DNA of 8,932 nucleotides, from NCBI GenBank assembly GCA_030745285.1, contig JASLOV010000122.1, forward strand, positions 1-8,932, read 5' to 3'. The stretch is from Dehalococcoidia bacterium (GTDB lineage Bacteria > Chloroflexota > Dehalococcoidia > UBA2979). Numbering within the stretch: position 1 is the stretch's first letter; each line of letters begins with the position of its first letter. The notes beneath the pieces are model-generated. The model was given only the letters and a program-made list of their open reading frames with translations. It made no database searches and was not told the origin of the DNA. Of the stretch, positions 1 to 5,967 are shown one piece after another. A program made the translations under genes and the position numbers.

Positions 1-885
1 GGCGGCGGCGACGGTGCCACCGCAGGGCTCGTACGTCGAGCGCCACGTCCCGTACTGGCCGTCCCGCACGTAGCGCACCTGCGCCGCCAGCGATACCGGT
101 GCGGTCGTCGGCACGGCGTAGAGCACCAGCTCCTCGTCCGCGCTCACGTCGATGCCCTGCGCCTTCGCACCCGGTACCCAGTCGGCGGCCGACCGGAACG
201 GCGGCACCAGGCGGAAGACGCCGGATGGCTCGTTCACCGTCACGTAGACGGCCTCGTTGTCGGCCACGCTGAAGGCGACGACCTGGGCCGGCCAGCCAGA
301 GAGAATCGAGGAGCTCATCAGCTCCCACTCCCTTTCGACGCGCCGGAACATCCGCCACTCGAAGACACCATCGCTCACCAGCAGGTAGATGCGGCCGTTG
401 CTGGTCACGTCGACATCCATGATCACGGAGCCGATGTCGTCGATGCCCTCAAGGTTCAGCCGTTTCGCCTCTCCATCGAGCCCGATGCTCCAGAGTTCAA
501 ACCGCCCCTGGCTGGTGACGAAGGCCGTGCCGTCGTGCGCGGAGACGAACGTCGGCCGCTGCACGGCCGCGAACCGCGGCTCCTCGAATGAGAGCGAGCG
601 ACCGGAGAGCGCGGCGCTGGCCAGCGAGCCGGCCGCTCCCGATCCGCCCAGCCCCGACCCGCTCAGCAGCGTGCGCTCCACCAGCACGTTGCCATCGACG
701 TCCTGAACAATCACGTAGGTGAGCGACGGCGACGGCACCTCTACGATACGGACTTCGCCGCCGTCCTCACCACGCAGCTCGTCGAGGCCGGGGATGACGG
801 ACGGCTCGACGAAGGCAACCACGAGCGCGGTGTTGATCAGCGTGACGATGATGCCGGTCAAGAACCATCGGGCAGAGTTGTCCAC
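1..885 (-). CDS. Membrane-anchored protein of unknown function, 3' end cut by window edge
   Basis: I do not recognise this protein. The minus-strand frame is open from a GTG at 885 to position 1 (295 codons, no stop), so the C-terminus is missing. Residues about 7-27 form one hydrophobic helix (WFLTGIIVTLINTALVVAF) that reads as an uncleaved signal anchor, placing the rest outside the membrane. Residues 55-75 and 105-260 alternate short beta-strand-like runs with Gly/Asp turns (such as GRFELWSIGLDGEAKRL and GRIYLLVSDGVFEWRMF), which suggests beta-propeller-like blades; this is inference. A Gly/Ser/Ala-rich linker lies at about 76-96. The frame is closed upstream by TGA at 931-933. Alternative starts are GTG at 891 and TTG at 903; I prefer 885 because GGGG lies five bases before it. 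A well-spaced promoter lies at 944-972, so the gene is probably transcribed separately from coxE. Confidence 0.75.
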   Translation of the reverse strand, partial: MDNSARWFLTGIIVTLINTALVVAFVEPSVIPGLDELRGEDGGEVRIVEVPSPSLTYVIVQDVDGNVLVERTLLSGSGLGGSGAAGSLASAALSGRSLSFEEPRFAAVQRPTFVSAHDGTAFVTSQGRFELWSIGLDGEAKRLNLEGIDDIGSVIMDVDVTSNGRIYLLVSDGVFEWRMFRRVEREWELMSSSILSGWPAQVVAFSVADNEAVYVTVNEPSGVFRLVPPFRSAADWVPGAKAQGIDVSADEELVLYAVPTTAPVSLAAQVRYVRDGQYGTWRSTYEPCGGTVAAA

Positions 886-943
886 GGGCACCCCACAGGG
901 CAACGCTAGGGGGCAACGTTCACGTACGCGTCAGCCCACGCGG

Positions 944-972
944 ACTCTAGGCAGTGCACTGGCCGGTGTCTA
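944..972 (-). promoter_or_regulatory. Sigma-A-type promoter for the 885 gene, with a palindrome in the spacer
   Basis: On the minus strand the -35 TAGACA (967-972, five of six matches to TTGACA) is followed after exactly 17 bases by the -10 TAGAGT (944-949). Transcription would start near 937, about 50 bases before the GTG at 885. The spacer contains the perfect 10-base palindrome CAGTGCACTG (952-961), placed where a repressor would block RNA polymerase. The promoter call rests on sequence match only. Confidence 0.5.
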
Positions 973-998
973 GCGGGCAGCCTTTCAGTGGCCGTCGT

Positions 999-2210
999 TC
1001 AGTCTGCCGCGACCGAAAGCAGGTGGCGTCCGAACGCCCTCAACGACTCCACGTCGTTCGCGGGCAAGAAGTCGTCGCAGTAGGGCAGCGCCGCCGCCAT
1101 GCCCTCGCACAGCGGCTCATAGCCGGCGTGGCCGAGCAGCGGGTTGAGCCAGATAACGCGCTTCGCCCGACGCTGCAGGCGCTGCATCTCCAACCCAACC
1201 AGCTCCGCGTCACCGCGGTCCCAGCCATCCGACAGCACGATCACCACGGTGCGCCGGTGCACCCGTTCCGCGGCATGCGACTGGTTGAAGACCCGCAGCG
1301 ATTCGCCGATCTGCGTGCCACTGCTCCACCCGTCGACGCTCTCCTCCAGCAGCCGCAACGCCGCGCTGAAGCTGCGCGCACGCAACATCGCCGTCACCTC
1401 GAACAGCCGAGTCGAGAACACGAAGGTCGAGACCCCGCGCAGTTCCTGCTGCAGCCCGTAGACGAACTGCACGAGGAACTCAGAGTAGAGGTCCATCGAG
1501 CCGCTGACGTCCGCCAGCAGCACCACATCCGTGCGCCGTTCGCGGCGGCGCTGCCGCACCAGCTCGTGCAGCTCACCGCCCCGCCGGGCCGCCCGCCGCA
1601 GCGAGTGCCGGAGGTCCAGCGTGCGACCGTGACGGGCGGTGCGACGGCGGCGCGATTCGGCCGTGCGCAGTTGCGGCGCGAGCTGCTGGATCAGCCGCCG
1701 CACGCGCTGCAGGTCACCGCCCCTCAGGCCAGCGAAGTCCTGTTTCGTGACCAGGTCCGCCTCGCTGTAAGCGTGGGGTTGCCCCGCCCCACCATCCGCG
1801 GAAGCCCCAGCATAGAGATCGCCCGCCGCCGCCCGCCGCAGTTCCAGCGCCGCCGGGCCGCTGCTGCGACCACGCCCGCCGCTGCCATCGGGCGACGGCA
1901 TCGGCGTAGGCTCCGGCATCGGCACCGCCGACCAGAAGACGCTGAACAGCGCGTCGAACAGCGGCCGCTGCTCGATGTTCGAGACGAGGGTCGCCGCCAG
2001 CGCCGCCTCGACATCGTCGCGACGGAGCAGATCGACCCGCTCCAGCGCTCGCGCCGCTTCCACGGCGCGGCCGGTCGTGACCGGCAGGCCGCCCTCGCGC
2101 AGCAGTGCCGCGAAGGCCAGCACATTCTCCGCCAGCGCACCGCGGCGGGCGCCGGGCGCCTCTGCGGCGAAAGCGGTGAGCGCACCATCGTCGGCCGTCA
2201 GCGGAGTCAT
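999..2210 (-). CDS. coxE: CoxE-like VWA domain protein
   Basis: This 403-residue protein belongs to the CoxE/VWA family that works with a MoxR/CoxD ATPase in maturing the Mo (in CO dehydrogenase, Mo-Cu) active site of molybdenum hydroxylases; it is cytoplasmic. The N-terminal helical part (about 25-95) has the family pattern, with VSNIEQRPLFDALFSVFW near 76-93. A Pro/Gly/Ser linker (97-120) and an Arg-rich stretch (about 185-227) follow. The VWA domain covers about 228-385 with a complete MIDAS: DVSGS at 234-238, T299 in SSGTQ, and D328 in LSDGWD. The C-terminal WLNPLLGH and ALPYCDDFLPA blocks (354-384) are typical of CoxE. It starts at ATG 2210, 27 bases after the moxR stop, so the two are almost certainly cotranscribed. 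The Shine-Dalgarno match is weak (AGGT about 9 bases upstream). The family assignment is firm; the enzyme served is unknown. Confidence 0.9.
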   Translation of the reverse strand: MTPLTADDGALTAFAAEAPGARRGALAENVLAFAALLREGGLPVTTGRAVEAARALERVDLLRRDDVEAALAATLVSNIEQRPLFDALFSVFWSAVPMPEPTPMPSPDGSGGRGRSSGPAALELRRAAAGDLYAGASADGGAGQPHAYSEADLVTKQDFAGLRGGDLQRVRRLIQQLAPQLRTAESRRRRTARHGRTLDLRHSLRRAARRGGELHELVRQRRRERRTDVVLLADVSGSMDLYSEFLVQFVYGLQQELRGVSTFVFSTRLFEVTAMLRARSFSAALRLLEESVDGWSSGTQIGESLRVFNQSHAAERVHRRTVVIVLSDGWDRGDAELVGLEMQRLQRRAKRVIWLNPLLGHAGYEPLCEGMAAALPYCDDFLPANDVESLRAFGRHLLSVAAD

Positions 2211-2237
2211 CGCAGTGTTACCTGCCCCGGAGCGCCG

Positions 2238-3149
2238 TCAGAGCGCCGTGTTGATGTCGACCTGGTCGAGCACCGCAACGAGGTTGTCCGAGCGAAAGCG
2301 CTCGACGTCATCGTGGTACTTGAAGATGCAGCCGATCGTCTCGCCGACGGTCTCCTCGTCCAGCTCGTCGCGGTGCAGCGCGACCAGCGCCAGCCCCCAG
2401 TCGATCGTCTCCGCCACGCCCGGCTTCTTGTAGAAGTCGCGTTCGCGCAGCAACTGCATGAAGCCGCACACCTGCACCGCCAGGTGCTCGTCGATGCCCG
2501 GCACACGGGTGCGCAGGATCTCGTACTCGCGATCGAACTGCGGATAGGGCAGCCAGAGGTAGAGGCAGCGCCGTTTCAGCGCGTCGTGCAGCTCGCGCGT
2601 GCGGTTGGAAGTGAGCACGACCAGTGGTCGCTGGCGGGCGCTCAGCGTGCCCAGCTCCGGCACCGTGATCTGGAAGTCGGAGAGTACCTCCAGCAGGAAC
2701 GCCTCAAACTCCTCATCGGCACGATCGACCTCGTCGATCAGCAGCACCGGCGGCACCTCGTCCTCGGAGAGGATGGCGTCGAGCAGCGGACGCCGCACGA
2801 GGAACGACTCGGAGAACAGCTCCCGCTCCAGCGTCGAGCGACCCTCTGCGTCGCCGCCGGCGGCGTCGGCCAACCGGATGTGAAGCAACTGGCGCGGGTA
2901 GTTCCACTCGTACAACGCCTGCGAGGCGTCAATGCCCTCGTAGCACTGCAGGCGGATCAGACGAGCGCCGAGGCTCTCCGCCAGCGCCTTCGCCAGCTCG
3001 GTCTTGCCGACCCCTGCCTCCCCCTCCAGGAGCAGCGGTTTCTCCAGCGCCTGCGCCAGGAAGACCGTCGTCGCCAGCTCGCGGTCGGCGATGTAGTCGA
3101 CGGCGGCAAGACGCTCGGTCACGTCCTCGATTGACTGGAATGGGGTCAC
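2238..3149 (-). CDS. coxD: MoxR-family AAA+ ATPase (CoxD-like)
   Basis: This 303-residue AAA+ ATPase is of the MoxR/CoxD type. CoxD acts with CoxE as an ATP-driven chaperone that reshapes the active site of apo-CO dehydrogenase; other MoxR/VWA pairs serve different metalloenzymes. Visible motifs are Walker A GEAGVGKT (43-50), Walker B LLIDEVDRAD (136-145), sensor 1 SNRTREL (181-187, N182) and an arginine finger in LKRRCLYLWL (R193/R194). The length is usual for the family. The start is GTG at 3149: the next residues TPFQSIEDVTERL match the common N-terminus of the family, but there is no clear Shine-Dalgarno sequence, and the start codon sits inside a 14-base tandem repeat. It follows the CoxI-domain gene by 56 bases and precedes coxE by 27 bases, giving the order xdhC-like, moxR, coxE. 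The substrate enzyme cannot be told from the window. Confidence 0.9.
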   Translation of the reverse strand: MTPFQSIEDVTERLAAVDYIADRELATTVFLAQALEKPLLLEGEAGVGKTELAKALAESLGARLIRLQCYEGIDASQALYEWNYPRQLLHIRLADAAGGDAEGRSTLERELFSESFLVRRPLLDAILSEDEVPPVLLIDEVDRADEEFEAFLLEVLSDFQITVPELGTLSARQRPLVVLTSNRTRELHDALKRRCLYLWLPYPQFDREYEILRTRVPGIDEHLAVQVCGFMQLLRERDFYKKPGVAETIDWGLALVALHRDELDEETVGETIGCIFKYHDDVERFRSDNLVAVLDQVDINTAL

Positions 3150-3186
3150 AGGCTGGCTGTCACAGGGTGGCCGTCACAGGCAAGCG
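3145..3186. repeat. Three tandem 14-base units over the moxR start codon
   Basis: GTCACAGG begins at 3145, 3159 and 3173, an exact 14-base period. The units read GTCACAGGCTGGCT, GTCACAGGGTGGCC and GTCACAGGCAAGCG. On the minus strand (gene sense) each unit gives CCTGTGAC, and the moxR GTG start is the GTG of the copy nearest the gene. The other copies are out of frame with it. The stretch takes up much of the gap between the CoxI-domain gene and moxR and could be an operator or affect translation. Confidence 0.6.
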
Positions 3187-3205
3187 CTGCGGTTCGACGG
3201 CCGCG

Positions 3206-3520
3206 CTAACCGGAGACCCGCTCGAGGAAGACGTCCATCACGCCGCCGCAGATCTTGTCGTCGCCGTCGACCGGCTCGGTGAGGTCGACGGTCATCAGGC
3301 GAGGTTTGCCGTCGCCCATCGTGTCCATCGCCTCCTGCCAGACCTCGGCTTCGCCGCAGCCGCCGCCGATCGTGCCCGTGAAGGTGCCGTCCGGGCGCAG
3401 CAGCATCAGCGCACCCGCCTTGCGGGGCGTGGAGCCCCGTGTCTCGGCGACGGTGGCCAGCACGCGCCGCTCGCCGACCTGCTGGGCTTCACGAATCTCG
3501 GCGAAGAGCTCTCGGGACAT
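3206..3520 (-). CDS. Short XdhC/CoxI-domain protein (Mo-cofactor insertion accessory)
   Basis: This 104-residue protein consists of just the XdhC/CoxI N-terminal domain. Proteins with this domain bind and hand over molybdenum cofactor to xanthine-dehydrogenase or CO-dehydrogenase-type enzymes. Family blocks present: ATVAETRGSTPRKAG (22-36), GTIGGGCGEAE (49-59, with C55 and E57) and ICGGVMDVF (90-98, with C91). There is no Rossmann domain; a separate protein at 3912-4757 supplies one. I chose ATG 3520 because the family block begins soon after it, GGA lies a few bases upstream, and an extended -10 at 3569-3577 would give a leader of about 40 bases. The longer reading from GTG 3562 adds 14 low-complexity residues and would begin almost at the transcription start. 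It leads into moxR and coxE, which fits a CoxD/CoxE/CoxI maturation operon. Confidence 0.85.
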   Translation of the reverse strand: MSRELFAEIREAQQVGERRVLATVAETRGSTPRKAGALMLLRPDGTFTGTIGGGCGEAEVWQEAMDTMGDGKPRLMTVDLTEPVDGDDKICGGVMDVFLERVSG

Positions 3521-3568
3521 ATCGTTCCGTTCAGAGGCTGCCGTTCGGGCGGACAGCGACACTCCTGC

Positions 3569-3577
3569 ATTCTAGCA
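3569..3577 (-). promoter_or_regulatory. Extended -10 promoter for the CoxI-domain/moxR/coxE operon
   Basis: On the minus strand the sequence reads TGCTAGAAT: a TGn extension plus TAGAAT (five of six matches to TATAAT). There is no convincing -35 at 17 bases, as is usual for extended -10 promoters. The expected start near 3562 lies about 40 bases before the ATG at 3520. The same nonamer occurs at 3786-3794 (-) and 7428-7436 (+). Confidence 0.5.
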
Positions 3578-3695
3578 ACCGCCGGCAACCCGTGCCGCTC
3601 GCCCGACGGTGCCACCCCGGCCAAGCTCGATCGCGGCGCCCCGCCGGGGAGAGATCCAGGAGCGCGGCCGGTGCGTAACTACTGCGAGACCCATA

Positions 3696-3727
3696 GCGTA
3701 AGGGCCAGGCAAGCCTGACCCTTACGC
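3696..3727. repeat. Long near-perfect inverted repeat (15-base arms)
   Basis: The left arm GCGTAAGGGCCAGGC (3696-3710) and right arm GCCTGACCCTTACGC (3713-3727) are complementary at 14 of 15 positions, with only AA between them. As RNA this gives a very stable hairpin with a four-base loop; the one mismatch reads as a G-U pair in one sense. No T-tract follows on either side, so it is not a standard intrinsic terminator. It could be part of a structured RNA, a dispersed REP-like element or a DNA-binding site. Confidence 0.7.
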
Positions 3728-3779
3728 CCCAGAGGGAACTGGCATCTGAGCGGCGCCCGCTACATTCAGCGGTCGCCGT
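3696..3779 (-). ncRNA. Candidate structured leader or small RNA
   Basis: The promoter at 3786-3797 (-) would start RNA near 3779. That RNA begins AAAA, folds at once into the 11-base-pair hairpin at 3751-3778 and then reaches the hairpin at 3696-3727. No coding frame accounts for this. It could be a short RNA or the first part of a roughly 260-base leader of the CoxI-domain/moxR/coxE operon. It does not match an RNA family I can name, and its 3' end is a guess. Confidence 0.25.
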
Positions 3780-3782
3780 TTT
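3751..3782 (+). terminator. Hairpin plus T-run, possible plus-sense terminator
   Basis: CGGCGCCCGCT (3751-3761) and AGCGGTCGCCG (3768-3778) pair over 11 bases with one mismatch around the loop ACATTC, and TTTT follows at 3779-3782. That is the form of a plus-strand intrinsic terminator, but no plus-strand gene lies upstream. It may block antisense transcripts. Read in the minus sense, the same hairpin sits at the 5' end of the RNA expected from the 3786-3797 promoter. Confidence 0.35.
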
Positions 3783-3785
3783 CGT

Positions 3786-3797
3786 ATTCTAGCACAA
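3786..3797 (-). promoter_or_regulatory. Extended -10 promoter inside the non-coding gap
   Basis: On the minus strand this reads TTGTGCTAGAAT, the same 12 bases found in the plus sense at 7425-7436 upstream of gyrB. It combines a TGn extension with the -10 TAGAAT (3786-3791). No good -35 is visible at 16-18 bases. The start would fall near 3779, more than 250 bases before the next gene on that strand. Confidence 0.45.
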
Positions 3798-3847
3798 CGC
3801 ACCGCCGGTCCGACTGAAGCGGCAACACTCCCAACCTGAATTCTGGC

Positions 3848-3900
3848 TGCCAAGTTCCGAACCCGATACAGGTTCGTGCAGATTCAGTGGAACTTCGGCA
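3848..3900. repeat. Nested inverted repeat just after the long XdhC gene
   Basis: The outer arms TGCCAAGTTCC (3848-3858) and GGAACTTCGGCA (3889-3900) pair over 11 bases with one bulged base. Directly inside the left arm is a perfect 5-base stem, GAACC (3859-3863) with GGTTC (3871-3875), around a 7-base loop. On the minus strand it begins 11 bases after the XdhC stop codon at 3912-3914. It could end or protect that transcript, but no U-tract follows. Confidence 0.5.
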
Positions 3901-3911
3901 TTCAGCGCAGT

Positions 3912-4757
3912 TCACTGATCGCGCAGTGCCTGCCGTAGCTCTTCCATTCGTCCGCCGCCACCGCCTCGCCGCACGAGCACGACTTCCGAGAGGATTGAGA
4001 GCGCGATTTCCTCCGGCGTTTCAGCGCCGATATCGATGCCGATCGGCGTGTGAACCGCCTCCAGCAGCTCGCGGCTGACGCCCTCCCCGATCAGGTCTTC
4101 GAGCACGGTGCGCACCCGTCGCCGGCTGCCGATCATGCCGACGTACGCCGCCCCCCGCTCCACCACATGCCGCAGCGCCTGCTCGTCCTGCTGGTGCCCG
4201 CGCGAGACCAGCACGACGTAGTCCGAGGCGTCGAACGTCATCGCGTCGAGCCCCTCGCCGAGATCGCCGGCGTAGACGTCGTCCGCCATCGCGAAGCGTT
4301 CTTCGCTCGCAAACTCCTCGCGGTCGTCCAGCACGGAGATCTCGAACCCGAGCAACGCGGCGATCTGCGCCAGCGCGTAGCCGATGTGCCCGCCACCGAC
4401 GATCACGAGCCGCGCCGGCGACTCGAAGAGCTGCACCAGCACCTGGGCGTCGCCCTCGGACGCCTGCGAACGCCGCTCGGTCGCACGCCCGGCGGAGACC
4501 CACAACGTCTCCGCGATGATGCGCGGCGCCGTCCGCAACTGCTCGACGGCCGCCGCTGCGACCACGCCATCGAGCGCCGCCGCGATCGAACCGAGCGTGC
4601 TGCCGTCCGTCCGCACCAGCATCTTCGCGCCCGCCTCGACCCCGTCGCCCGAGGCCTCGCCCGGGTCGGTCACGGTGGCGACGGCGACCGCCTCCCCGCC
4701 GTCCAGCGCGCGCTCGACTTCGACGGTGATCGCGGTCCGCTCGGATTGGTCCCTCAT
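3912..4757 (-). CDS. XdhC-type protein with Rossmann domain (CoxF/XdhC-like)
   Basis: This 281-residue accessory protein is of the XdhC/CoxI/CoxF group, which prepares and delivers molybdenum cofactor to molybdenum hydroxylases. The C-terminal Rossmann domain is clear: LVIVGGGHIG (117-126), LVSRGHQQDEQAL (183-195), VGMIGSRRR (206-214) and PIGIDIGAETPEEIALSI (238-255). The N-terminal domain (about 10-75) is degenerate: the usual RGSTPRKAG and GGGCxE blocks are replaced by DPGEASGDG and AAALDG, so the cofactor-linked Cys and Glu are absent. I start it at ATG 4757, which has a strong Shine-Dalgarno (GGGAGG, five bases spacing). ATG 4778 upstream adds seven residues and has a weaker site. It begins 70 bases after the ychF-like stop, probably in the same transcript. 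It may act with the short CoxI-domain protein. Confidence 0.85.
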   Translation of the reverse strand: MRDQSERTAITVEVERALDGGEAVAVATVTDPGEASGDGVEAGAKMLVRTDGSTLGSIAAALDGVVAAAAVEQLRTAPRIIAETLWVSAGRATERRSQASEGDAQVLVQLFESPARLVIVGGGHIGYALAQIAALLGFEISVLDDREEFASEERFAMADDVYAGDLGEGLDAMTFDASDYVVLVSRGHQQDEQALRHVVERGAAYVGMIGSRRRVRTVLEDLIGEGVSRELLEAVHTPIGIDIGAETPEEIALSILSEVVLVRRGGGGGRMEELRQALRDQ

Positions 4758-4827
4758 CAGCGCCTCCCCGCGGATCATATCCGCCCCGTCATCCCGGCCG
4801 GCGCGGCGTAGTGCCTGGCCCGTCCGA

Positions 4828-5916
4828 TCAGACGTTGAACAGCACGTTGATCACGTCGCCATCCTGCACCTCGTACGTCTTACCTTCCGTGCGCAGGCGC
4901 CCCTGCGAGCGCATGTTGGCGTACGAGCCCGCATCCAGCAGGTCCTGCCAGCCGGCAACCTCCGCGCGGATGAACCCGCGCTCGATGTCGGAATGGACTC
5001 GCCCGGCGGCGGCCAACGCTGACTCGCCCCGCGGCAGCGCCCACGCGCGGCACTCGGTGTCGCCGGCCGTGAAGAACGTGATCAGACCCAGCGCCTCGTA
5101 GGCGGTGCGGATCGCGCGGTCGAGCGGCGGTTGCCCCTCCAGCCCCAACCCCGCGCGAAACTCCGCGGCCTCCTCCGGCTCCAGGCTCGCCACCTCCGCC
5201 TCCAGCCGCGCGCAGAGCGCGACCGCCGGGGCGTTCTGCGCGGAGCCCGCGGCATCGAACGCCGCTTCCAGCTCCGCACCGCGGCCGACGTCATCCTCGC
5301 CGATGTTCAGCACCGGCAGCAGCGGCACCCGTGTCACGAACTGGTACTGGGCAAGCTGCCGGCGCTCGTCGTCATCGAGCGCGATCGCCCGCACCGGCGT
5401 GCCGCCTTCCAGCTGCTGTCGCAGTCGCAGCAGCAGGGTGCGGTCCCGCGCCAGCGCTCCGCGCTCGGCCGCGCGCACGGAGCGCTCCTCCGCCGCGATG
5501 CGCTCCAACCGCCGCTCGATCAGCGCCAGGTCGACGAACGCCAGCTCGAGGTCGAGCGACTCGAGGTCACGGGCGGCGTCGACGCTCTCCAGCGGATGCG
5601 GCACCGCCGGGTCCTCGAACCCCCGCACCACGTGCACCAGCGCGTCCATGCCGGCCAGCTCCGCCAGGAACTGCGCGCCCGGGGCGCCCGCGCCAAACCC
5701 GGCCGGGTAGTCGACCCAGCGCACCTCTGCGTACGTCTTCTTCTTCGGCTGCACGATCTGGGCGACCGCATCCAGCCGCGGGTCGGGCACATGCGCGACG
5801 CCGACGTTCGGCTTGCCGCCTGCGAAGCCGCCGACGGCGACCGAGCGGCCGGTCACCGCGTTGAAGAACAAGGTCTTGCCCGACCGTTCCAGTCCGATGA
5901 TGCCCAGGTCGACCAC
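4828..5916 (-). CDS. Divergent YchF/OLA1-like P-loop NTPase
   Basis: This 362-residue protein has the length and layout of YchF (Obg-related, often ATP-preferring, ribosome-associated and stress-linked). It has an N-terminal G domain (1-115 and about 195-235), a long helical coiled-coil insert (about 116-190) and a C-terminal TGS/DUF933 domain (about 275-362, with FFTAGDTECRAWALPRG, VHSDIERGFIRAEV and DGDVINVLFNV). The P-loop GLERSGKT (8-15) fits GxxxxGK[ST], VPDPRLDA (43-50) is kept, and the NxxE motif of YchF is present as NIGE (204-207). However, the switch I threonine of the FCTIEPN block is replaced (FAGGKPN, 31-37), and the DxAG motif has become DYPAG (69-73). It may therefore be a paralogue rather than the main YchF. 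Start GTG 5916 has an excellent Shine-Dalgarno (GGAGGAG). It lies 51 bases after the glycosylase gene. Confidence 0.85.
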   Translation of the reverse strand: MVDLGIIGLERSGKTLFFNAVTGRSVAVGGFAGGKPNVGVAHVPDPRLDAVAQIVQPKKKTYAEVRWVDYPAGFGAGAPGAQFLAELAGMDALVHVVRGFEDPAVPHPLESVDAARDLESLDLELAFVDLALIERRLERIAAEERSVRAAERGALARDRTLLLRLRQQLEGGTPVRAIALDDDERRQLAQYQFVTRVPLLPVLNIGEDDVGRGAELEAAFDAAGSAQNAPAVALCARLEAEVASLEPEEAAEFRAGLGLEGQPPLDRAIRTAYEALGLITFFTAGDTECRAWALPRGESALAAAGRVHSDIERGFIRAEVAGWQDLLDAGSYANMRSQGRLRTEGKTYEVQDGDVINVLFNV

Positions 5917-5967
5917 GGCTCCTCCGGAAGCCTGACTGCCGGGAGCGTGGAGGCGATGGCAGCCAGC

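Larger units (their letters stand above)
3521..3911. other. Long non-coding gap with promoters and inverted repeats
   Basis: About 390 bases lie between the CoxI-domain start and the stop of the long XdhC gene. I see no credible protein in any frame: the plus-strand frames here are tails of shadows. The gap holds two minus-strand extended -10 promoters (3569-3577 and 3786-3797), three inverted repeats (3696-3727, 3751-3778 and 3848-3900), and a GC-rich stretch of about 100 bases next to the CoxI-domain gene. The right half (3720-3911) is visibly less GC-rich than the flanking genes, as expected of regulatory DNA. Confidence 0.7.

Noticed and set aside
954..3134. A 726-codon open plus-strand frame antisense to coxE and moxR
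   Set aside because: Its translation is Arg/Gln/His-rich with no recognisable domain, and it crosses two genes with full family motifs on the other strand. Such frames are a usual by-product of strong GC codon bias.
3601..3622. T-box-like core GGGGTGGCACCG on the minus strand
   Set aside because: It resembles the T-box consensus for pairing with a tRNA end, but there is no recognisable specifier stem, no competing terminator with a U-tract, and no amino-acid-related gene downstream.
3848..3900. A tRNA T-arm-like GGTTC in the nested inverted repeat
   Set aside because: The surrounding bases do not form the D, anticodon and acceptor arms, and no GGTTCRANNCC pattern is complete.
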